In this document: positions 12,101 through 24,100 of the stretch, one piece after another
Numbering within the stretch: the stretch's first letter is position 1
How the letters are laid out: the number at the start of each line of letters is the position of its first letter
Assembly: GCF_028858725.1 (NCBI RefSeq)
Contig: NC_084774.1
Coordinates: 10,948,001-11,012,000, forward strand
DNA from: Colius striatus
Lineage: Eukaryota; Chordata; Aves; Coliiformes; Coliidae
Direction: 5' to 3'
Length of the DNA stretch: 64,000 nucleotides
The notes under the pieces: generated by a model
The model's input: the letters and a program-made list of their open reading frames with translations, nothing else
Told to the model about the DNA's origin: nothing
Database searches by the model: none
Position numbers and translations under genes: made by a program

Positions 12101-15100
12101 GTGGGTTGGAGGGGATGAGTGATGCAGTGAGAGGAACCAATTTTCTTCTCCTTCCCTGTTAAAAGCTTCTCTCTCCTTTTTTTTCTTAACTTGGGAGTAC
12201 TGAAAGGTTTTATTTTAACAAGGCACATGATGAAATGACAGTGTCACCTCTCAGGGAAGTGCATGAATGTTTCCAGCATGATGCCCACAGTGTTACCAAG
12301 GACACCCTTTGCGTTTCACGTGCTGATTTTGGTCAGCGGTTCAGTGCCGAGTGAGCAGAGCACAAAGCACAGAGGGAACTGGGGTTGGTGAGCTGGGAAC
12401 ACCTCCAGAAACTGATAGGATTTTGGAGAAATTATTGCTTGTGTCCTGGCCAGCACATCTAGTTTGCTTTGTGAGAAGCAGCAGGGATTTTAGGAGTAGG
12501 CTTTGGCAGTGGGCGCCGGGCACAGCCAAGCCTTACATCTGGTTTGGTGCTTCTGTTGCAACAGATGGCTTTCATAATACTTACTGGAAGGCATTGTCTA
12601 AACACTCCTAGCACCAAAACAATGTCATTTATGAAACTCAGTGAATACAAAGCTCAGTTTCCTAGTGGCATTAGGTCTTAATCACATGTGGTTGTGAATC
12701 AGCAGTGAAGGAGCAGCCTCTGTGAGAAGTATCTCATTTCTTTCCTTGTTAGTATTTAAAGCTCTCCAGGCTTAGTGAGCTTCCCACTTACTCTGCCTCC
12801 ACCTTCATTCAAAATATGCTTTGTTTCTATTCCTTCTTGCCTCTCCTGTAGGCTGCATGACACATTCTTTTCCTTGCAGGTGGCTTTGCTGGTATTTGAG
12901 GAGTGCAGGGTTTTCTCCTGGCTCTTTGGGACCAGCAGCAAAGCCCATGGTGCCCCTTCAGTTTTGCAAACAAGCCTCGAGTAAGAACACAAAGGTGAGG
13001 GAATTGAGCCTCCTCCTTCATCCTGAGGTCTTACAGAGGGACCTACTCTGAAGCATAAAAGTACCTTCTTCCATGGTTATGTGGCTAATTTGGATTTACT
13101 CTTTAAAATGGACATTGCTGGAGGAATAACTTAAACCAGCCTGGCTGTGAGACTTGTATTTATTCTCTGCCAGACTGATACTTAAACAAATGTCAGAACA
13201 AACTCCTGGGACAGTGGCCTGCCATCCAAACTGCCTGTTTGTGGTGCCATGAAGCAGTGAGTAGATGGCTTTGTAAGGAAGGAGCACTTAGCTGTACACT
13301 TACAAGGTGTCTTCTCGGCCACTGCCGCTCATTGACCATCAGAGATGAAACATCAATGATGATTCAGTATAAATGTGATCCCTGACTTCTTTTGGCTTTA
13401 ATTACTGAGAACTTGTTGCTACTGCTGAGCTGTACTCAATCTGCTTTTGAGCAGGAAACTCATTAAAGCAAGTGTCAGGGGTGCTAAGGCACAGGGCACT
13501 GATAAGAGAATAGGGATGCTTTCACTTGTATGCTCTGAGATACAAGCCTGGGAACATTAAATGCCTCCTGAGCTGTGTAAGTAATGGCAGTTGTGAAAAG
13601 AATAACCTGAAACTGGTTTTCTGGATCCCTTGATGTCAGTATTGGACTTGGTCAAACTGAAGCACAGTTCCTAGCTGGTTGTTGAATTGCCTGTGAGGAG
13701 GGAAAATGATACAGCTTAATCTTTAAGATGTGTATTGTCAAAACCAATCTGACAGGTATGTCTTCCCATTGTAAACAGGATTTGGGAACTGGATTTCTTA
13801 TGAAAATTACCTTTTACGACTGTACTATACTACTGCTTGCAAAACCCAATTAATGATTTTTGGCCTCCTTATGTTAATAACTCAGTCCCTTGACAGCTGT
13901 GATTAAACTGAGGCCTGTAAAGGACCTTACAAAGGGACATCCATATTAAAATAAAACTCTTTCAAGTGGGAAATAGGAAACCAAATTCTATTAGCTCCTC
14001 ATTGTACACAGTAATTAAAAATTCTTGACCTCTCTCATTCCACCCATCCATTAGCACTATGTATGGCTGAAGTACAGCAGAGGGTATAAGCCTTGCTGCT
14101 AATTTTAGTGGCAGGCATGGCAGCGTGGGTTCCTTCCCCTGGCAGATGGGTGATGGATGCAACTCCATCTGAAACAAATCCTCCCTGCCTGTCCCTTTGG
14201 CTGGAGGAGGTCTCAAGTCTGGCTTTTCCAGTTGTGTTTGAAGGCTCCAGTCGCAGGGCTTGGCAGTCCTGGAAGTGGTGTGGATAAGAAGTCACAGCAG
14301 GAGATGGACTCTGGGTGCTGCAGCGGGGGGAAAATAGCTGACTGCTGCTTGAACTCTGGCTGTGTGGTTGTTTTGGAGTGCAGTGAGTGAGAGGTGAGGA
14401 TTAGTTGAGATGAGAGGAGAATCCCAGTGAGATTTTGGAAACTTCTGATTCAGTGACACCAGCCAGTCTGCTCAGCTGCTGAGGCAGAAATTCAGGAACC
14501 AGAAAGGTGAAGCAGAAAAGCTTCAAAGTGGCCAAATGACAACTGCATGCAGGAGCTTCGCTAACATCACTGACCACTGTAAGGCTTGATATTCGGGGTT
14601 AAAATGAGATTCATACATTCCAAGCCAGGAAGCAGAGCCTGGAAGTGCCCAAAAGGCCACCCCACAGCCCCTTAGAGGCACAGGAGCAGGTGTGGAAGAG
14701 GCTGATGTAGTCTGAAGCTGTGTCTGATAGCACAAGGTTTGTATCTCTTTGACATTCAGCTGTAATACCTGCTAAAGACACTTCCAACTACAGCAACATC
14801 CTAAACACTTTACCCTTGTCCTCTTGGGTGTGTGCAGGTAGCCCAGCCCATGGGTGGGGTAGAAGAAAATACTCTTGGCAAGACATTGGACAGGTTCCTT
14901 TATCTGGAGCTGTGACTTAACCAGCTTTTTCCTTTCAATTGGTAGGACAGGGCATGTAGGGATTACCGGTGCTATACATAGATTGCTCTTAGCTGTGTCC
15001 TGTTCTGCTGGGAACACTTGAGCTGTGTCAGCCTCAGGGCTGGGGATCCTGCATACTGCTTGTCTGTTGTTTGCCCTCTGCTGAGAGTAGTTTTTTTCCC

Positions 15101-18100
15101 AATGCTCAGTAGGGCACTAGAAGAGAACTCTGAAGCTGTGGAAGCACTCCTAAATTGGATTTCCTGAGAGGGAAATCCATCAGAAAGGATAGATGTGTAG
15201 GCTGGCTGCTGTTTCCCGGGATGGGAGTCCAAAGGCATCTCCAAACTTAATGTAATAGTGTTTTATCTGCACACAGGGGTTTGTGGGTTTTCTTTAAGTG
15301 CATGTTTAGCTCATTAGGAATTCAGCAGTGCTGGTGGATTCCGTGTGTGCACATGGAGATAAACGAAGGCGTAATCCAAAATTCCTCTTCTTGATAGTCC
15401 CTTATCTCTGAGCATGTGGTGCGTGTGTTTTCTCTCTTGGTGGGTCCCCTTGGAGGTGCTGTCTCTGTAAACACAGTTGCTCTTTTTAGTGTTGAAGTTC
15501 TGGGAAAGTTCTGCTTTGTTGGCCCCAGAATTAGTGGGGGAAGCACCCAAAACTGAGCTTCTGGCCAAGGATGTACAAACTAGCAAACCTTCCTCAGGCA
15601 CCTCTGAGCTTTCTTCAGGATACTGATGAAATTGCTCCATAGAGCTCAGTAACACTTGAAGGTTGGCTGTTTCAATTTCTAACTGTCAGGTAGCAGTCAG
15701 TAAGGGTGCATATAAGGTAACTTGCAGCTTGGGTGGAGATTTTAGTGTTCTCTTCTAGTATGTAGTTGTATTTGGCAGCACATGCTCTGTGTAAACTACT
15801 TAAAATCCTTTGAATTCCAGTGGATCAGAGCCCAGGCAAGAAGTGTTATCCTAGGTGAAGGTGCTTAGCACAGGATGTGTGACTCAACTGGTTTTTTTGT
15901 CATCAAAACTAGCAGCTGCTTAAGCAGTCTTCTGCTGCTGCTGAAGTGTGGATTGGCTGCCTGGGAAGAGCACTCCAACTCACGAAAATAGATATATGTG
16001 TATATATGTAACAAGAAGTGTAGGCTGCTCAAAGTGTTAATTTTTGCAGCATACTCTAAGTACTGCAGTACCTAGTAAACAAGTTCTGTACATTAGTGGT
16101 ACTGAGGCCCCTGGCAAGTCTCCTGGGCTGCAGTGAGTGAGCTGTGACACTGTAAAGTGTTGGCCTGAGCATGCAAACCATTGTGGGTACTCTGACTGGA
16201 TCAATAAGACTCTTCGTGCACAGCTTGGTTTGAGATTTGAGGGACAGTGTCTCGGCATCTGGGACTCCTTCAAGGTGGCAGCTTCACTTGAAGACAGAAA
16301 ATATTATTTACAAGGGTAAAAAGTGAAGTTTCCTGTTGTGAAAGTGGGGATGAGTCACCGTGGCTGTGAGCCAAGGGGCAGGATCTTCCCTCCACTGCGG
16401 CAGGTTTTTACTTCTAGGTGTGCTCTTAGAGGAGCAAGTTCATGTGTTTGTGACTCCTGTTCCTGAGGAAACGAGGCTGTGCTTAGGAGGTACAACACGC
16501 TGGGTGGTTCACCATGGTGTGAGCACAGCCTTCCTGGCCCTATGTATCTCCAGTAATATGGAGTTACTAGTGAGGATCTAGCAATGGTTCTCCCAATCCA
16601 TCCAGTTATTTACACCAGGATCCTTTTACAGAACTACGTTGGGGAGGTTTTTGTACCAGTGCCTGTTGGCATTAGCTATTGTTTTCCCTCTGCTCACTGT
16701 ACATGGCATCTTTCTGTCTGCATCCAGCCACGTCCTCCCCAGGAGGGAAGGAAGACTCTGGATGCTACCAGCTGCATTCATGCCAGGAGATTTGAGATTT
16801 GCCTCTGCATCTCAAGGGGTATTTTTAATTTCAGATTAGATGCCAGAGTAGGCTGGAGAACCCTGTGTCTGGGAGAACCTTCCTGTGCAGTTCTCGCTAA
16901 CAACCAAAAAAATAGAATCACTTCAAAACTGAAGTGCTAGTGAAGGGCATTGAAGCTGTGCCAGGAATGTGCTTCAGAAGCATCCTTAATAGCTGTTGAT
17001 TTGTAGGAGGCAGTCTCCAGCAATACTGGAGGTGTCAGTCCTGTGGGAGGATTTACCTCTCTTGTGGTTACAGACAGGGACACTAATTTTTCATCCTCCT
17101 ACTGGTTGGAGTTCCGGTCTTTTTGTTCTTTTAAGAATGCCTGAACAGCACTGCTGAGAATCTGGAGACAATTTCCTTCTAGGGGAAAAAAAATCAAGCT
17201 TGAAATGGCAGTGTAAGTTATTATGAATACACAAAGGGCACTAATTATATCTTATTAAGGAGATTGTAAGCAGACTTCAAGAAGAAGAAAACCATTGATT
17301 ACTTTGGCATTCATTCTCTTCAGGTACTTGAGAATACAGAGAAAATGGTTTGTTTCTCATGAACTTGTGCTGGGAATGAGGAGTTAACCTGGTTTCAGGA
17401 ATGCTCAGCTTGAAGTGTCATTTTGCAAAAGCTCTTGGTTGGTATGCACAACCCAAAACTGCAGATCAGCAGTTTTCAGTAACGTTTACATCAATGTAGA
17501 AGGAAGGATACCAGAACACCATCTTCTCTAAAGTGTTGGCTTTTGTGTTCCTGGTATAGCTTGAAAAAGGGGGACAAATGCTCCTGTTGCCAGTAACTTG
17601 CTTGTTGTGGAAGTGTGTCCTTTTAGAGCAAGTCCTGTGCATCAGAAACACCTGTAACAGCAAAGTGAGATGTGGCAGCGTCCCTCCACGTGGAACAGAC
17701 ACAGTTTTTTGGCAGGTAACTTTGGCAAGAGCTCCAAGTAGCTCAGGAGAGAAGAACTAATCTACAAGAAAGGGGAAAAGAGGTGAAAGCACTTGTTTTG
17801 TCACTCAATTTGCATTTCTAGACACAATGCTTAAGAAAAAGCAGATAGATTTTTGTTCATGTCCAGAACTCTGGTGTATCTCTTCTGTAGCAACAAAATA
17901 TTGTGGTTTGGTTCCTTACCCAGCTCAGGCTGGAGAGGAGGAAAGACAAAGTCACTTAGCAGATAGTCCAGATGCTTCAAATCTTGAAGCATCAGAGACC
18001 AGACTTAATCCCAAGTAGGTTTGTTTGAGCTTTAACTTGAATCAACTGAAGCTGCAAATGGTTTTGCTGTGTAACAGCTATGGAAGAGTTTTTTACCAGT

Positions 18101-21100
18101 TCATAAATTCCATTTTTCTTGACTTCTTCCTGCCCTTTTCTTTCAGCCCACCAAGGTGCCATGTTTTTGCTTTGGTGCTAGATGTTAACTTCAGGCATGA
18201 GAGCCTGACCTTGGTCTGTGTGAGCAGTTTGGCTGCTTGTGGGTGCTACATCTCTGATGGAACTTGAAAGCCTGATTATGTTTTTGTTTTCCCCAAAAAT
18301 AGATCTTGTCAAATAGGATTCCTGCAGCTTCTGTCTCGTATGCTGCTTCTGCATTGACTTCCACAGCAGTATTGTCCATTAGATGAGTGATTGTGTGACT
18401 TTGGAATAAAACCTTGGGATGGGAATGCATGTGGCTTGTGCTAAAAATGTAGCACAATGTATGCTTAAACAAAAGCAGAAAACATGGAATCTGGTAGTTG
18501 TAGTGTCAGCATCTTGCTGGTGGAAGTTGAGTCTGAGTGCATTGTTCCGATGGAAATTGCAGTCATGGTTTCACAATTCCTTTGTGAATCTCTACCAACA
18601 AGGAATGAATGATAATAGCAATGCCTCTTACCTTGACACAATCTTTTTTCTTTTGCTTAAATGTAGTATCTGATTGCTTTAACTCACATGATTCCTGCTA
18701 TTGTTCTCCTCACATCTTCCATTCTGGGATTTCAGATGGGTACCAAATACTCTGTGCTTTCTCTAATAACTCTGTTACTTTCTGGAAAGATCCATCAATT
18801 TTAAGCTACCATCATAGGCTCTCAGTCTGCTGACTGCTACAGCTGGAGACAACTGTGTTTAGAATCAAGACTGCACACAGAGTTTGGTCATTGTACAGAT
18901 AGATTTATCTGTATACATCCAGAGATGGATATGAAATGACTTACTCCCTTGCTTTGGGGGAGGGGAGCTTTTGTAATGTTTCATGTAAGATTCTTACATT
19001 AATATTTGAAGGCTTTTTAGATGTTTCATGTATAGGTAGAAGTTCTCACGTGTTGAAGATAGTGAATACTTTCGTAAATGAAGCTGATATGTACTTCAGG
19101 GAAGAGAAGTTCTTGGCCTTTTTAGGAACTTGAAAATCTCAGTTAAACACTCTTCCAACAACAGCAAAGATCAAAAACCCTGCCATTTGTCCTAAGAGCT
19201 CATAGATCTGTTGCAGTTCATAAACTCAGAGGCCATGAACTAATATTGTCCACTCTTCGTGGTGTTGTACATTTTACAGAAGGCGTTTTCTCTCCCAGCG
19301 CTGCTCTCTAGACTTTTTAGAAGACATAGTGGAATATGCCAGTGTACAAAGGTACTTTTTTCACAAGCAGCATTAATCTCAACTCGTTGCATGCAAGTCC
19401 TCTCCTCCCTCCACCCTCTTCCACGCCAATATCTGAGGTCCTGCATGCTAGTGCTGCCATCTGATCATACGACTGACAGGACTTATTGTTTCAGATGACT
19501 CAACAGCTGTGGGGTTTTGTGGTTGTTTTGTCTTTTCCAATTGCAGAACCAAGCATATATCTGGGTCTCCAAGACACAAGAATTTGAAGAAGATGCACTT
19601 CATCAAGAACATGAGGCAGTATGACACCAAGAACAGCAGGTAAGTTGTGGAGAGTAAGGTGCCTCCTGTATTTAGGTGAAGCAGGTTGTGCTGAGAAGTA
19701 GCCTCTGTTTCAATACAGGTACCCATTTAATATCAGTGGGAATAAGATGATGTCCTTGGGGCCTTGTTAGTTTTATACCTACTTCTGTCAAAGGCAGTGT
19801 TTGTATCTGCTACATCTGCAGCAGTATCCTGATGGTTCTGCCATCCTGCTCTGAGGAGGTTAAGTCATTCTCTTCTAACACCCTCCTTATCTCTAGCACA
19901 CAGAGGTCATTGCTGAGGAGGATTTAAGGAGAATGTCTTGGTTTAGCAGATTTCTCTTCTGCCCAGCAACTAAGAGCCAAGAAAAGGGAGACTGCATTCA
20001 TATTTATTATTAATAGAGGTGTGAGATGTCATCTAAATGGAAAAATACTATCCACAAGGTTTATGTAAAAATTACATAAGTATAGATATCTATTTAAAGA
20101 CTGGGATCTCTTCTGAGGAGCTCCCAAGGTGATGGCAGTTACTGTCTGCTGGGTTTTGGTACAGAGCCTGCCTCCAAGGACCTGCAGGGTCAGAGTGAAA
20201 CCTCTGCTTTTGTGTTGCTTTTCAGAAGCATAAAATCCATAGCAGTATCTGTGACTTGCAGAGCAGTCCAAGAAGAGTTTTATGCTCATTCTATAGAGAG
20301 CTGGTTTGTAACTTCTGAATCTTAATTCATGTCCTGATCTTTTCCCATCTGCTTACAGGATAGTGTTAATCTGTGCTAAACGAACACTGTGTGTGGCTTT
20401 TTCTATCCTGCCTTACGGGGAGGGTTTACGGATCAGGTGGGTCATCTTTACCTGCTTTGTGAAATGTCTGGTCTGTTGTTTGCAAAAGATGTTAAAATGA
20501 GTGTGGTTGATAGCAGGCCTCCTGTTTTGAAGCAGATGAACTTCTTTAACTTAACCATTTACGTGTAAGGACAAGAGTTTACTACCAGAGCAGCAAAAAC
20601 AGATGTTTCCACAGAGTCAAAGCATTTATTCAAAATCAAGAGAAAATTGGTGGAGAAGGTAGACTTTTCTTCAGGTGTTTGTTCACATTCCAATCCTGTG
20701 AAATCCCTGAAACCAGCCTTGAGCAGATGATGTGATTTGTTGCTGTGTAGGGTTTCCTCTACTCCTAAAGTGGTCAGAAATCCCCCGTCTTTTGTGCAAC
20801 AAACAATGATGCCAGCAAAAAAAGCATCCAGAGCATCAGGGAAACCTTCAAGGCTTCATGCTGAAGTTGCACCTAAATCAATTTAAGATGCTTTTCAGCT
20901 CTGAGCTGTGAGAGTCACTATTTGCAATCTAAGAAAAACAGAGTTTCAACTGAAACTGTGTCTGTACCGTTGTGTTGGTTGTACATCTTTGTATGGAGCT
21001 GTCAGTGTGATCACTTGTGAGAAACAAAACCTGCTGCCTGGATTTCCCTGCAGCTTTGCTTCTGTAGTCTTAAGTTTGTTCTGTGAAGGTCTGTGATGTG

Positions 21101-24100
21101 CAAATACACCATAGAAAATACTAATTCTATTCTAATCCACTCCAGGCAAAGCAATTGTGTTGTCACTTGTGTCCTGTACATAACTTACGGGCGAAGGAAA
21201 CGGATGTTTAGTGGTGGGAGTTGTATTGTATGCAAATACACTTGCCACAAAAATAGTTGATGGGAAAATATTCTCTCACTTCATAGAAAAGCAGCGAGGT
21301 CACTGGAGCTATTTTAGAGCAATTCTGAGCACTGTGTTGTTCTGCTTGTAGACCAGCAATGGAGTTCTTCCACTGAAGGCTGCATTTTTGCATTGTGGAG
21401 TGTAGGTAACAAAGCCACGTGCTGCCATCACTGAAGCAGAGTTCTGCTGGCAGCCTTAATTCTTAATTTGAGCTTGTGTGGTTGGTAAATTACAGCTGAA
21501 AGGCATGTTTCTAATCCTGGAAAACTAGTAATGTAAATCATGCTTGGTGTTGAGGGTTTGAGCATTAGCATGGTTACAAATGGTGTGGTCTGATGCAGAA
21601 AGACCATGTGAAAAAGTTTCCATTTACTAGGTATATGGTTAGAGATTTGAGTTAAATCTGATTCTTTGTCTAATGAACATCTCTGCATTTTGAGAAGAGT
21701 ACTTAAAAATGAATGCTGTCTTGGTGATGGGATTGTGCTGTTCTCATGTGGGCTGGTGGTGTTGACTGTAGTGAGTGGATGGACCTGGTGTTGCCCTAGA
21801 AGAAGGTGGCCTTATGCTGCATCTTTCTATACTCTATTTTCTTGTCTGCATTTAGTGATCTAAAAATGGAAGGACAGAAGCAAAGACATCCTTCTGGGGG
21901 AGTTTCAGTCTCCACTGAGATGGTGCTTGGAATGGAAGGAGTAGAGCTGGGTGCTGATGGCAAGGTAAGGAAGTTTTTTCTTTTACCTTGGTCTCTTGAT
22001 CTGTAACACCAATGACCAAAGCACCGACCAGAGCCAGCAACAGCAGGTGGGTAATCTGGCTGCTTTCATCCCAGGGCTGTTTCATGCTGGGGCAAATAAT
22101 TTATGCAGTGCTTTGCCATCCATAAAGTAAAAGCTGTAACTTTTCAGAGCAGTGGAAGTTTGTTTTGATCCTTAAAGTTGGAAATGTTTGGCTTATGGTA
22201 AAGCTTCTTCTGAGGAGGCTGTTGAAGCCTGTGATCAGTTCTGCCTCTGTTTCTGGAGAATTGACTCTGGTATCTCAGCCAACATGAGTGATGTTTTGAT
22301 GGAAGTATGGGTGAAATTTGTACCTCTTTAGTTAAACTCATATACTGTCAGAATATAAGTGATGTGATTCTCCCTTTTTCTTTGCCATCCTACCAAATCT
22401 CTACAACACTTCTATGCTGAAGACATGGAAGCAGGGCATTCCTTGGCCAACTTTTCCCTTTCCTCCTGTCCCACAATTTCAAAGTCTCCACTCCCAAATA
22501 CAAGCTCCAGAGGACTCTGAGGTAGAAAAACCTCAGATGTCTGGAAATAAGCTTTTCAATATCTTTTTTTTCCCCCTGTAACTACTCCATCCTCCTCCTC
22601 TTTAAGGTTGTCTCCTATGCAAAATTCCTGTATCCAACCAATGCCCTGGTTGTTCGCAAGGCTGACAGCCATAGTGCTGTTCCCTCCTGTCGAGCCAGTG
22701 CTTCCCGGAGCCTTCCTGGGTCAAGATACAAACCTGTGACAGCAAAAACGATACCAGCAGGAACGGACATTGGTAAGGACAGCTGCCAACATCATCAGCA
22801 CTTATGTACAGGGCAAAAAAGCATGAAAGGAATGTTTTTCTGAGACAATTGCAAGTGGTCAAGTGTGTTATTAGAAAGGAGACTGTTTGTAGCCCATCCT
22901 AGTGAGGAAAGCTTGTTAATGAAGTAGAAATGATGAGCCTTAGGACTGAGACTTGCACACATTCCTTACATCCTCTGTAAATCTGGCCTAGTTCTGCTTA
23001 TGCTGTTCAAGAAGCATAAAGTTTTTCCATGGAAATGAGAAGTTGTATATTGATCAACAAGTAACAATGCATAAGCCAAAGAGTTTGTGACAAGAAGCCC
23101 TTCTCTTGTGCAGAAGAGCAAACTTGACAACTCTCTTAGATTAAAGGCAAAATAATTCAGTCCTGTGCAGTTGTTTTCTGTGCCCATTTGTGGATGACAA
23201 ACTTTTGCACTAAGTGTGGTGTGTCAGACACCTGCTGGAGAAAGAGCTTGTGTGGTATTTGAAATCATTCTAATACATTTATGAAATGCAAACATGTGAC
23301 TGTTCTTTGCCTGTGCTATGGGATCTGCCCACGGTGTTAATGCTCTTTGAAAACTTTCTGGAAGAGGAAGTGGGGAATTTCAAGCTCTCTCTTGTGACCC
23401 AGTGTGCTTTCCTCGTTCCTTCAGGAAGTGAAACTGGGGAAGCTGCAGAGTATGATCCAAATCTTCTGGATGATCCTCAGTGGCCATGTGGAAAACATAA
23501 ACGTGTTCTCATCTTTGCCTCTTACATGGTGAGTGACTGACCTAGCTGGACAGAGGAGGGAGCAAGTGAGTGCCAGGAAAGAACTATAAAGAACTAGAAA
23601 CTTCTTATAAAGAACTTCCTCTAGGAATAAAAAGTCATGGCTTTTGAGACTTTAGTAGAAAAAATACAAATAGTGGGTTTGTGCACTCAGCTTGAGGACC
23701 AACCTGGCACCTGTCTCCTTGTAGCCACTTGCTTCTTGTGACTGTTTGCTTACTAGTGTTTTAAGACTTTGTGGTTGAGATTCAACGTGGTCTGTTAGTT
23801 AGGATGTTATAGAAATGTTAAATTGTGAGTAATAAAACTCAGGTTTGCCCTTGCATTAGTGTCTTTGGAAGATTTGTTTGGCTGTCAGCACTGTTCACAG
23901 GACAAATGGTAACTTTTGCCTCTTGTGTTTCAGACTACAGTCATAGAATATGTGAAACCTTCAGACCTTAAAAAGGATATGAACGAAACCTTTAGAGAGA
24001 AGTTCCCTCATATCAAGTTGACACTGAGCAAAATTAGGAGGTAAGAAACAGACATAGAGAACATCATCTGCATTGTATGAGGCTGCTTTCATCTTCAACT

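Larger units (their letters stand above)
6121..19546 (+). other. CABLES2: CABLES2 intron 1 (13.4 kb)
   Basis: This is the largest intron of the gene. It begins GTGAGT and ends with TTTTCCAATTGCAG. It holds a C-rich low-complexity run at 6159-6190 and one CR1 fragment at 8841-9168. I see no further exon: the flanking exon phases match directly, and the joined protein agrees with the human order as I recall it. The first 500 bases remain CpG-rich and may contain promoter or enhancer elements. Confidence 0.85.
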